A stretch of 64,000 nucleotides of DNA from Tetrahymena thermophila SB210 (Eukaryota; Ciliophora; Oligohymenophorea; Hymenostomatida; Tetrahymenidae). Under the pieces are notes generated by a model. The model had not been told where the DNA came from. It saw only the letters and a program-made list of their open reading frames with translations, and ran no database searches. The DNA is taken from assembly GCF_000189635.1 (NCBI RefSeq), contig NW_002476417.1, positions 62,001-126,000 of the forward strand, read 5' to 3'. The position numbers and the translations under genes were made by a program. How positions within the stretch are numbered: position 1 is the stretch's first letter; each line of letters begins with the position of its first letter. This document shows positions 24,121-35,150 of this stretch, in pieces.

Positions 24121-25702
24121 ATGGCCGATAACAAGAAATCTATCAAGAAGTTCACTTTCAGAGGTAAGGGTTTGGAAGAATTAACCGCCTTAGCTTCCGG
24201 CTCCAACAGCGAAAAGTTAATTTCCGACGAACTCGCCGCTCTCTTCGATGCTAAGACCAGAAGAAGAGTCAAAAGAGGTATCTCTGAAAAGTACGCTAAG
24301 TTCGTTAACAAGGTCAGAAGATCCAAAGAAAAGTGCCCTGCTGGTGAAAAGCCCGTCCCCGTTAAGACTCACTACAGATCCATGATTGTCAGTAAGAAAG
24401 CGTTTTTTATAGAATAATTCAATCAAAGGTGATTTAGGAGAGATCGAAATCTGTCTAAATTTTTCATTAAATTTCTTCAGTTCTTTTTGATTTTAGTAAA
24501 GTGTGTTTGTTTATCACAGTATCTTTTAAGTACTCTTTTACTGCTGCTTTAAAGAGAAATTGCTCGTGATTCCTTCCTTAAAATTTCAACATAAGTTGAA
24601 GGCTTCCCTCTTTTAGGAATTAATATTTAGGTAAAAAAATGCTTGGTGCTTTAGGATGAATCGAAAAGTAAAAAAGGTGTATTGTAACAACATTAAGACT
24701 GAACATTTTTAAGCATATTATTGGGAATTTTTTAAGTGAAGGATAGATAATATTAATTTAGAAATGAGAAATATCTCTTCAACAAAAAGCAAAAATTAAG
24801 TCAATTAACTACTAATTTTAGGGACTAATTTAATCAATCAATCACAGCACTTGATTAAAACTGAAATAATACATACATACGACATTCAATTAATAATTGA
24901 ACTAGTTGTTGATTAGAAGTTTCAAAAAAATTGACTTATTTACTTACTTTCTTTCACATCCTCAATAAGGATGGATGGTTTTTGCAGAATTCACTTTTTG
25001 TTTACAAATAGTGAATAAAGATAGAAAGAACTGCACCAGCTGATTCTAAAATTAATTAATTTAGACCAGCAAATCAGTTTCACCATCATCTATCTATCCC
25101 AATAACTTTGCAGTTCAGATGATAAGTGTTACTACCCTTTTTTAAAAAAATATTTACAAAGTAGATTTCATTTTAGAGCATGCAAGTAGGACCACCTAAT
25201 TTAAAAGGAGGACAAAAGCAGATAGGAGCGAATCAGGAATATAGCCTTTTATAGGCTGAGCGAGCAAGTTTAATTTATTAGCAACAAGAGAGAGTGTAAA
25301 AAAGTAATATATAAATTATGAAAATAATTTTATATTTACTAATCCAACAACCATACTATATTAATCAATTAGCCTTCAAATAAAAAAACTTTAAAATTAA
25401 ATGACAAAGTATTTATTATTCAAATAATTACTTTGTTAAGAAGGATAAAAAAATTTATTTTCTAAATCACCTATTAATTATTTTAATCTTTATTTGAAAA
25501 TTAATTTTTGTTGCTAATCCACTATTATTTATTAAAAGTTCCTGAATTAGTCGGTGGTATCGTCGGTGTTTACAACGGTAAGGAATTCGTCAACGTTGAA
25601 GTCAAGTTCGATATGATCGGTAAATATCTTGCTGAATTCGCTATGACCTACAAGCCCACCACTCACGGTAAGACTGGTGCTGCCGGTGGTAAGGGTAAGT
25701 GA
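24121..25702 (+). CDS. RPS15: 40S ribosomal protein uS19 (RPS15)
   Basis: Exons 24121-24391 and 25539-25702 join in phase 1 to 144 aa ending TGA. Diagnostic stretches of eukaryotic uS19: [63 protein letters not shown] and THGKTGA. The protein sits in the head of the 40S subunit near the decoding centre. Codon use is very different from the neighbours: GGT, AAG, GCC/GCT and TCC dominate and no TAA/TAG is used, which marks a highly expressed ciliate gene. The single intron is unusually long (1,147 bp). Start: ATGGCC after an A-rich leader, the only in-frame Met near the family N-terminus. Confidence 0.97.
24392..25538 (+). other. Long intron of RPS15
   Basis: GTAAGA...AAAAG intron of 1,147 bp inside the uS19 gene, about ten to twenty times the size of most introns here. 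It is less AT-rich than the intergenic DNA, with G/C-richer islands at about 24610-24680, 24955-24990 and 25180-25270. An imperfect hairpin (CATCCtcaataaGGATG, about 24958-24974) lies in one of them. I could not find a convincing C/D or H/ACA snoRNA, though the host-gene type (ribosomal protein) is a common snoRNA host. Confidence 0.6.
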
Positions 25703-26789
25703 GAGGCATAGTAATGTATCACTTAATCGAATTAAGTTATATATATGCAAATTTAACTACACTATAAATTCTTTGCTTATAAAAGTGATTTAAGCTTATA
25801 CTGCTTTTAGTTCATGTGTATTATATCTATTTAAATCCTTTTAATTTAAAATCTTTTGCATGCAATGTCTTAAATTATTTTTTACTTTTATACAATTAAT
25901 TTGTGTTTCCATAATAAATTATATTTTGATTCTAAAATTAAATAAATAATGAGAAAGAAATATTACTAAATTTCATTTTCGAGATAAAACTAAAAATCTA
26001 AACAAGAGTTAATTTTATTAAATGAATGAATTTTAGCTATTTTTGGTTATATGAATAAATCTATTACTTGAAAAAAGTATCAACTAAAAAAAAAATTAAT
26101 TGTAATTTATAAAATAAATAAATATGATAGTAAGCTTTACATAAATAATTACAACATTATTTTCAATTCTTTCAAAATTTTCATAAACATAATTTTAAAA
26201 ATATTTTAAATAAAATATACATTGTATTATTTATTACTATATATTATTAAAAAGCAATATTTCTTTCATAACACCATTTTTTAAAAACCCATGTTTTTTG
26301 CTTTGCAGAAAAATGATTTATGAAACAAAAAAAAAAGCGAATACATTAAATGTTCACATATTTAAACATCAATATATTAGACTGGCTTTTAGAATGCTAT
26401 TTAATTAAGGTAACTCTTTATTGAGTCAAGAATATTGCTTTAAAAATTATAAACAAGTAGCAAGGTATTTAACAGAAATTTAAACAGAGATAAATTTTAT
26501 TATATCATGATAAAAAATATAAATTGTATTTATTAAACTATGTTTAAACATAAATAAATGCTGAATATAGAAATTAAGTTATTTTAAATTAAAACAATTT
26601 AAATGATTACCAAAAATAATATTTTTACATTTACTTGATAATATTTTTTACTAATCAAATATTAAATTTATATTTTATATTTTGTTAAAGTATTCACAAG
26701 GCTAATTACTTCAATTTAAAATGTATTTATTAATTTAACATAAAATTATTTATAATCATTTATTATTATCCTTTGTTTATTCATCAAAT
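25703..26789. other. AT-rich intergenic region (convergent 3' ends)
   Basis: 3' flanks of RPS15 (+) and the ACOT9-type gene (-). I see no coding frame. Confidence 0.5.
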
Positions 26790-28228
26790 TCAGTTAGATG
26801 TTGCCTAGACATAAACATCAGTTAGGATAGCATGGAATCTTCTCTTTGCTTCAAGATAAGTAAGACACTCATTATATGTAATAGGAATAACTTGCTTAAA
26901 TGGTTTGTCATCATCTATTCTATAAATAATATACATTTAGTTTGTTAGAGATTATTAGCTGATAGATTCTAATTTCTAGCATTGGACTCTTACCATCACA
27001 TAGTTTTTATAAGTGTATACAACTTTTGATTCAAAATTAATGATGTTACTAACTTCAACAGGAGACAAGAACTAAAAATCATCTATGTAAGAAATTTCAG
27101 GATTTATATGGTTATGTTATACGGTATTTACATGATTATAAGCTGAAATCCATGATAAATCAATAGATTCCTTCATTAAATGACCACCATAAATTTAACC
27201 ATTTAAATTTCTTTCTTAACTTTGCATTAATAATATTTTTTGTTCAAGAGTTGCATCTATTTGAATAGAATCAGATGTAATATTTCTATTTTTCATAAAT
27301 AATTGATGGACTTCATCAATTTCATCTTTTTCAGGAGGAATAGTTAGATTTGCTCTTAGATTTCTATTTTTAATATCAAACATTAAATAATTAATAATAT
27401 TAATCAAATATACCCATATTGTCTTTTATGAGTGTTTTCTTTTCCAACATTAAAACGATTTTAGCATCTGTCTGGGCTTTCTTCTCCTTCAATTGAGAAC
27501 TCAGGAGTTTTTTCATAAGGTTAATTTGTTAACTTATCTTTTACTTGTAAAAGGAAGGAAGCACAAGAAACAAGTTAAAGCTATCCATTATCATCTTTTT
27601 GCTTCAAATCGATTTAAACTTCTATTTCTGGTCCTTTTTAATAGGTAGGATAACCACAAATATAGAGATCTTTAAATGAGTTCATTTTGTTAAAAAAATT
27701 CATGTGATCAACATACGAGGTAGTAATAATTGCACCTGGATCATTATAGCAATATGAATAACCAATTTTAGTAGCTATATGATCTAAAACCTCTAGCAGT
27801 TTGCTTACTCTTATTGAGTCAGAATAGTGGCGCTAAAAGCGTGTACGTAACTCAGTTTCAGACTCAAAAGGTAATTGTATTTAATACCAACAGCTACGAG
27901 GGTTATTAGTCTTTTATGTGGGATCTGACTATCTTTTTGAATGCTAATAAGTTTTCACACCTTAAAATTTACGGAAAAAGGCCAAGTATATTCTGTCCTA
28001 TTATTACTGCTTTAATGGGATTAACTCTTCGTTGTAGCTTGAGATGTTGAAAGATATGCTTTGATGATAATTAAGATAAGGTTGTAATTTTTGCTTAAAT
28101 AAGAGCTTAGACTCATCTACTTAAGGTTCAGGATGCTAATTATGATCAGTAGTGTGAATAATCTTAGAAGCTCTTTGAGAAGCTGTGCAAAATCTCCACA
28201 ACTATTTAGTAAATAGTCTTTTAATCAT
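26790..28228 (-). CDS. ACOT9: Acyl-CoA thioesterase, ACOT9 type (double hotdog)
   Basis: Two exons (27414-28228, 26790-27363; 50-bp intron) join in phase to 462 aa. The protein aligns by eye with the mitochondrial ACOT9 family over its length. First half: LPFESETELRTRFQRHY, then SIRVSKLLEVLDHIATKIGY (first hotdog). Second half: IDEVHQLFMKNRN, LMQSQERNLNGQIYGGHLM (the family's PQERN-x-FN-x-IFGG(F/H)LM block), ISYIDDFQFLSPVEV and YVMVRVQC. These enzymes hydrolyse acyl-CoA to free acid and CoA. The N-terminus (MIKRLFTKQLWRFCTASQ) is basic and Ser/Thr/aromatic, without acidic residues, as in a mitochondrial presequence. It is divergent from PSTK across only 240 bp. Confidence 0.9.
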
Positions 28229-28468
28229 TTATAAAATGTATATTTTTTAGCAGCTATTAATTAAATTTTTGTTAATAATTTATTTAGATATATTGCCAAA
28301 ATTTATAATACTTAATTTTTAACAAAAAGAAATAATAAATACTAAAACTGAAAGATACGATAAAAGATTTCATCATAATAATCCACAAATTCTTTGTTTG
28401 AATCTTTACTTTAACTTATTTTGCATAGTTTACACTGAAATCTCTAAAAAAACTTTTTAATATTTTTA
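28229..28468. promoter_or_regulatory. Short divergent intergenic region
   Basis: Only 240 bp separate the start codons of the ACOT9-type gene (-) and PSTK (+), so promoters of both must lie here or overlap the 5' ends. No defined motif can be named. Confidence 0.4.
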
Positions 28469-29960
28469 ATGGATAACTTGCATTTGGTAAACAATTTTGT
28501 AATAACACTAATTTGTGGGGCACCCGCAAGTGGAAAATCAACTATTTCTTCATTAATTTCATAAAATTTTATTAAAAATTGTATATACATTGATATCGAT
28601 TAAATTGAAAAACAATTACATGAAGTATTCATTTAAAATGGAATTATGGGCGAAGATAGCACAATAAATTAAAGCAATCTAGAGAAATAAGACAATATTT
28701 TGATTGATATATAGGACAATATCTTAAATTAACTAGAATGTCATAAAAAACTAAAATATTCTGAAGAAATTCACAAATTTAATCCATAAATTTGGAAAAT
28801 AAGTAGAAATTTAAGTTAAAAAGTAGTAGAAACACTAATCAAAAAAACAAATTAATCTACTTCATAGTTTATTATTGTAGAAGATGTATTCAATCTTCGT
28901 AGCATGAGAAAAAATTATTTGCACATTGCACAAAAGTAAAATTAGATTTTATATTTATAAAAGAAAGCAAGTTAATTAAATATTGATAAACTCAAATTCA
29001 AAAAATAAATAAAACTAAAGACCTTAAAAATATTTTGCAATTTACTTGAAAACAATAAAATGATAAAAAATAAATTAATATAAATTTTATAGATATTAAA
29101 CAGGATTTTGTGAGATATTAATAAAAATGCCAAGAGAAGAAATCATATTAAATGATTCCCTGAGGTAAGATTTCAAGAAAGTAGGAGAAAACATTATTTT
29201 AAAATCACTAGAGCAATTTGATTATGGTATTTGATATGATAAATACAATTAAAATAAAGAAAAGTATTTCTAAAAACTATATTTAAATTGATTTTAAATT
29301 TTAAAAATAGAGGCTACACATAAGGATCACTTTTTATTATTTGAGAATTCAAATAACATAAAATTAGAGAAGAGTATCAACAATCTAGCAAAATAAATCG
29401 TAGAAATAGGAGGTAAAATAGCTCAACAAAACAAGGAATTGAGTGATGAAGAGTATCAATAACTGCTTTTGGAGCATAAAGAAAATATAGCGGATTAGCT
29501 AAATTTAAAACTAAATGAAAAAGTAGGTCATATTATAAAAAATAAAAACTACGATATCAAAAGTAATGGAGGTGGAGAAGGTCTTTCTATCTTAAAAAAG
29601 TTATTTTTTAAGATGGCGAAATATTATTTTTAATAAGCCTAAAATACTTTAAAGTCAAATATTTTAGAGAGTCCAGAAGAATTAAGTGGAATAGATGAAT
29701 TATTAAAAAAATATAAGTAAAAATTTAAAACCTAAAAGGACAGCAAAGAATTTTAAGAAGTAGTTTAGATGATTGATTAAAAATTGAAAGAAATTGACTT
29801 ATGCATGATAAGGATAGAAAATGAATAATAATTTAAAATAGATTCCTAGGCTGAAAAAGATAAATAAATAGGTATGTAAAAATAATTATTTATTCAAGGA
29901 GTAGTAGAAAAGAGTTCTTCAGCTTTTGAAGAATTTATTAACAAATTTTATAATAATTGA
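28469..29960 (+). CDS. PSTK: L-seryl-tRNA(Sec) kinase (PSTK)
   Basis: Exons 28469-28935, 29093-29226 and 29311-29960 join in phase to 416 aa, ending TGA. The N-terminus has the P-loop LICGAPASGKST (residues about 14-25), then YIDIDQIE. The segment IIVEDVFNLRSMR matches the PSTK D-x-N-x-x-x-x-SMR block, followed after the first intron by KYQTGFCEILIKMP, equivalent to the family's KY-x-x-GFCQ(L/I)-x-(L/V)-x-x-P. The long C-terminal half is helical and Lys/Gln/Glu-rich, as in eukaryotic PSTK. The enzyme phosphorylates Ser-tRNA(Sec) for conversion to Sec-tRNA by SepSecS, so the organism should make selenoproteins. This matters because UGA is its only stop codon. The exon 1-2 junction was chosen because it restores the conserved GFC block. 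Confidence 0.82.
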
Positions 29961-30419
29961 TTTAAAAAAATTGATGAACATTAATAAACAAGTAAATTAA
30001 TAAATAAATATATTATAAACCAAAAAGAATAAATTATATAATTGTAATTTATAATAACTAATATTTATATAATAAAGATTGATCTTCTATTTTATCAGTA
30101 TATTGAAATCCTTTTTAGTATTCTATAAAAAATTTGAAAAATTCACAATCAATAACTTTTTATCACCTTTTAACATAAAGTTTTTTAATATTTAAAAATA
30201 ATTTCCTAAGTTTATTAGCTTGGTAGCTATGATTTATAATTGATATAAAACATTTAAATTGTGTTGCAAATATAATTAAGATTTTATGAAATTTATTTTT
30301 TAATTTATTTTAACTTTAATTATGAATTATTTGTATTCATTCATTTATGGTAGTCATTAACAGAGTTGAAATAAATTTACAAATCTTACTGTAACTATTC
30401 AAAAATCTCTACACACTCA
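29961..30419. other. AT-rich intergenic region (convergent 3' ends)
   Basis: Between PSTK (+) and the repeat gene (-). I see nothing beyond A/T tracts. Confidence 0.5.
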
Positions 30420-32703
30420 TCAGACCAACTTTTTAATAAAAAAAAAATGTACTTCAAAGTGTTAATTTGTTTTTAATTACTTGAAAAAATCAAGGTTGAA
30501 TTTGTATATTTTTGGACTACCTTTGGCTAGCTTAACTAAAGTATTTGCTAAATCAGTAGCAGCTTTTTATTTGCCTAGCTTCCAACTTTATTTAATTATT
30601 TAAAATAAGGTTTTTAAAAATAAATAAACGCTATGATATTATTTAATTAAATATATTTGAACTTTTAAATATTACTATGACATATTTAAGCTGAATTCTT
30701 CTAATGTTTTGCAAAATGATGTCAGAGTTTTGATCATATTTTCTACTTTTTGTATGCAAACATCGGTGCAAAGTTCCCAGCTTTTATTAAATTTAATAAT
30801 TTGTTAATTAGGTAGTTTACAAATATATATTTTGGAAAATATTAATAATACTTTTATATATCAAAGGTAAAGCACTTGAAAAGATTATTACTCATAACTA
30901 ATTATTCTAAATTTTCCAGTATAATTAATGCATTTTTATCAGATATGTTTGACCAACTATATAATATAATAAAGTTATTTTTAAATATTTTTAATGTTTT
31001 AATATGCTATGATAAAATCCCGTATATTTATATGACACCCATAGATTTTTTAATATGCTAGATTTATCATAATTAAATAAAGTTCAGTATTTTAAAGTAT
31101 TTTTTAAAAATAAATAAATAAAATATTGACTTCATTTATTTTTTATCTTATTTCTTTCACAATTAACTACTAAAATAAGTAGCATTTTTAGATATCGTGC
31201 AAAATTAAATTTAACTAACTCTTACCCCATGAAACTAAGCTTCAAGGTAGTTATTGTTTTATTTTTAGTAGCTAATATTTATAAAATTTCTCCTATCTGC
31301 TTGTAAGCATCTTCATGAATGTTTTAGATTCTATTTAATAGATAATAAATTAGATACGGTTTTATTATAATTTAATAAAGTGTAAAATTTCATGGATGAT
31401 AATAACCATTTAAGCTTGAATATTGAAATTAATAATTATTTGGGTAGAGGAAAAATTTAAATTAAAAGAAAGTAACAATTCATCATTCCCTAATAACTTT
31501 CAAACAAACTTAAGCTTTTATTAAATTATTTGTTGCTTTGAATTTTGAAAAGAAATTTATTATTGAAATCAAGCTTCTTAATTATGTTGATTGTAATAAA
31601 TTAATTTACAGTGACAAATTAAGTTCAAAATGATGGATATTTTAGTTATTTAAGGCAATTTATTCTATCGACTCCAATATTCCTTTGAATTCTGACTGGT
31701 TTAAATTTATGAGCCTGCTAATATTAAAAGAAAAGTTTTGAATACGAGAGCTCTTTTAAGAGAATATCTTCAAAGATTCTATGAAATTAGTGAATTAATC
31801 ACCACCTAAGTGTATCAAACTTTTTGAATTAAATTTAAAAAAATAATTTATTACTAATTTTTAACTTTTTAAATTTAACCTTTGTAGATTGAGAGAGAAA
31901 CTAATCAAGTTCTGAGAAGAGGCACATAAAGCTTTAATTGTATCAGAAAGTGCATTTGCCGTTTTATTTGTACATTTTGACCAGCTTTTTCATTTATTTA
32001 AAATCAATTGTAGAGCAATAATAAAATGCAATACTTAGAGTTACTTTTTAAAATTCAATCCGAAGTCTTTAAATTTGTTTAATTAGATGATTTTTTGAAG
32101 AGGTTTTAATAAAGAAATAATTAATTCGTTGCTTGAGTCATTTGTGTTATCTAAATCTCTTAAATTCTTTTAGGGTAGAATTAAATTTATGCCTGCAATG
32201 TTTTGAAAAGGAGAGTTATCAGAAATCAAAAGCTCAATAATTTTTTTGCAATTAGATGTTTAAGTATCTCTGTCGAAAATATATTTTAGAATAAAAATAT
32301 TAATGTAAAATTCTATTTAGTACAAAGTATTTTATTAGAAAAAATTAATTTATTTCGTCAAATCTTAATTTATGAATTTTATTTTTTCTTTTACAAAAGG
32401 ATAAATTATTTTTTCATTTTAAAAAATTATTTATTGAATTCTCTAAAAATATCACTAATAAATTATTTCAATTAATATTCTTGTTTAATTATGCTAAAAT
32501 ATAAATTATATCTAATTAATTTACTAAGGCATCTCTATGTCAATAAGTCTGTTAGCTAGGTTAATCTTCTTGAGAGAATCTACTATTTCTTACCTTTTAG
32601 CAATTAAAAAATGTTAGAAATATAAAAATAATTGAAATGATTTTAAACAAATAGAGATAACCAAATTTGAATTCCCTAGACATTTAATTAAATTATTAGC
32701 CAT
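30420..32703 (-). CDS. Exon-per-repeat, leucine-rich-repeat-like protein
   Basis: Start ATG at 32703, stop TGA at 30420. Many small introns. Exon limits are approximate. At least six exons encode variations of one unit of about 35-50 residues: helix with L-x2-LI-x2-L, then a strand ending F-(S/T/E/N)-(L/F)-N-(L/I/M). Four units open with a Trp right after an exon border: NWSKCTNKTANALSDTI (~31995), WSNISDKNALIILENL (~30955), SWELCTDVCIQKVENMI (~30780) and SWKLGKQKAATDLANTL (~30585). Other copies end NFSFNIS, HFELNLS and LKLSF (31240-31790). This resembles the LRR proteins abundant in ciliates, though the Trp-led variant is unfamiliar to me. No enzyme motif is seen. A role as a protein-binding solenoid is inference. 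It lies 282 bp downstream of, and on the same strand as, the zinc-finger gene. Confidence 0.6.
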
Positions 32704-32985
32704 TATTATAAATCAAGTATAATTTCTCAAAAAGTTAAAAAAGGGATTAAAAATATATTTAAAGAAATAATATAAAGTAAAATGGAAGATTATTTTACTC
32801 TAAAGACTTTATTACAATCAGCTCATGAGTAGGTTAAATTTATTAAACATCATCAAACGATTTAATGTGAAGGCACTTTTCTGCAAGAGCTCTAGCATTC
32901 TATTAAATAAATTTTAATGTTGAAAGGAATAGTTTCAATTTTAGATTAGTAAATGTAATTTATTTTAAAATGGCTTTAATCTCTC

Positions 32986-33879
32986 TCAATAAAAAAAAAA
33001 TAAATAATTTAAAAATATCGAATAATATTTAATCATTATCATTGTTACTTCTTAATAGTACTCTTGATATTTAATTTACTGATAGCTTTAAACTTCAGGC
33101 TGACTAGCTAAGTCTTCTAGCTTTTTTCTTAATTCGGTTAATATACTTTATGAATTAGTAAGTTTTTCTTGAGCACTCTTTTCGATTTATTCTAATATTT
33201 ATTTAGATGCTGAGTCTTCAACTTTTAAGGTAATCTAATCCCTACTCGATTAAGGTTCTTGAGTTTTTGTATATCTTTAAAGCTCTCTAAATTGCTAATT
33301 AATATTATCCACTGTACTTTCTTTAGTTAAATTAGAAATACAAGACAATATCTATAAATATTCTGTAGGAACTGTGGCATATTTAGATTGAATATAATTT
33401 TCACTTGAAATGTGAATTTTTCTTGCAACTTCGCGGCATATTTCTGACATTTCTATCCATTAATTGACCTGTTCTTCCAACATTTTAGTCATACTTTTAT
33501 TGTTTTTTTCATTTTTCTCATTTTATTATGCTACTGTAACCTCACTTTACTATTCATTAGCCTCTTTACTTTCCTAGTTATGCTCTTTGGTTTATTCAGG
33601 TAATATCACTTACTTTATTTGATCAATAATGTCTTGAGCTATCGCGCCAAGATTTGCATGTTTATGCTGCTCTTTAAAATGTTCCCCTCTTTTTGAAGTG
33701 CAGCTGTTACAAATTAATTCAAATCTAATATTAGAAGGGCATCTTTCATCTAAACATATTTAAGTCGCATTTTCTTGAAAATGGGATTAGCCGAATTTAC
33801 ATATTGGATAGGTTATCTTTAGAAGACTGTCTTCAATTTTCTTAATTTCTGTTTCATTTCTTTTGCTAATACTGAGCAT
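32986..33879 (-). CDS. B-box-like zinc-binding coiled-coil protein
   Basis: A single open frame of 298 codons (297 aa) from ATG at 33879 to TGA at 32986. Residues about 25-80 hold a Cys/His cluster (C-x4-(SH), CLDERC, ICNSC, GEHFKEQHKH) in the order typical of ciliate B-box-like zinc fingers. The rest is charged and helical: a Gln/Glu linker (95-130), then coiled-coil-like stretches (MTKMLEEQVNQWIEMSE, and EQIEKSAQEKLTNSQSI). The very end (IMIKYYSIFLNYLFFFY) is hydrophobic and encoded partly by a T10 tract, so a missed short intron or earlier true end is possible. The family is expanded in ciliates and mostly unstudied. Partner and role are unknown. Confidence 0.65.
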
Positions 33880-35150
33880 TTTAAAATAATTAAAATTAGA
33901 TGTGTGCGCTTGCTTTTCTTAATACTTTTGGAAAGTTACTTTTGCAAATCAAATTTAAAAGATAGATAGATAAATTGTTAACAAAACGAGTAAACACCAT
34001 AAATATTTAAATAATTGTTTGGCTGAAAATATTTTTAAGTGCTTGCTAATAATGTCAGGACAAACAGAAGATCAATCAATTTTTTTATTTATAATTCTTA
34101 AAAATTAAACCCTTTGCTTCAATTACACAACTTGAACGAAAAGACTCCAAAAAAAGCAAAAATAACTAAATCTTTTTTATAATAAGATTTGGTGATAGCC
34201 CTGTTAGAAAGTCAGTCTAATTACACAAAAGAGATCGTATGCTAATTACTTTGCTTTCTATTATTAATATAATATAATTTTAAAAAATAATTATATGTAT
34301 CTTGACTAATCTGCTTTTAGATTATAAAAGTTCTACAAATTCTTTTTATTACATATTAATAATCACAGAGTTGTTGATTGCATAGCTTTTCTATTTTATT
34401 CTTGTGATTAATATTATTAAATCCTCAATTTATTATATGCATTTTTTTTGAAAATATTTTTTTTCAAGGGTAAATTTGTATAAAAATAAATTTGTTTTAT
34501 TTCAAACAATTTTTAGTTAAAAATAAATTTTAGATAATTAATCTTAATTAGTAACTAAATATTTTAACTTAAAGTAGCATACAGTAGAAGAAATTATAAG
34601 TGACTTCTCAAACGGAGTTTGTTTTTTTTTTTTTAAATAATAAGAAGAAAATTAGTAAAATTCTTGAGCATTTTTGTAAAAGTTGAATTTTTAAATAAAT
34701 AGTGAATAAAAAAGAGAAATGAACATATTCTATATAAAGATAAGTTTAATTATAAACAAATAATCATTTAATTAATATGTAAAATAATGAAGAAATTTTT
34801 ATTTAATCAAACAAAAATGGCTTGAAAAACATACCTTAAAAATATATGCTTGTGAAATAAAGCAATCAAAGCAAGTAAATTCAGATTAACAAAGAGCAAT
34901 TTCTGGTATAGAGAAGTAGAAAAGGATGACCGACCTATTTTTGAAATATATTTAATGTTATTAATTTGATTTCAAATTGTAAAAAATTTATATAATTTTT
35001 TTGTGATAAAATTAATTAGAAATAATAGTCAATAAAAAAAAGAAAATAAATAAATAAAGAAACAAACAAACAAACAAACTAACTATTAAGCAAACAAACA
35101 TCAAAATTAATTGATTTCAAGATTTTAATTATCATAATAAATTAGAAGAA
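33880..35150. other. AT-rich intergenic region
   Basis: Divergent region between two zinc-binding protein genes. It holds one possible small frame (34777-34929) and a (CAAA)n/(TAAA)n stretch at about 35044-35080 just before the next start. Nothing else seen. Confidence 0.5.
34777..34929 (+). CDS. Possible small ORF (50 aa)
   Basis: ATG to TGA frame of 51 codons, polar, Gln/Asn/Lys-rich (MQNNEEIFIQSNKNGL start). Composition is more coding-like than the surrounding DNA, but nothing else supports it. It could be a short exon or a chance frame, since TGA is the only stop and such frames are common here. Confidence 0.2.

Noticed and set aside
24081-24426. Two minus-strand frames opposite RPS15 exon 1
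   Set aside because: Antisense shadows of a highly biased ribosomal-protein exon; no independent support.
24650-24706. Possible C/D snoRNA in the RPS15 intron (GGATGAA ... CTGA)
   Set aside because: The C-box fit is poor and no terminal stem or guide match could be shown.
32782-32990. Plus-strand frame starting MEDYFTLKTLLQSAH
   Set aside because: It overlaps the 3' end of the zinc-finger gene on the other strand and runs on only into low-complexity A-rich sequence with no splice partner. The minus-strand gene explains the region better.
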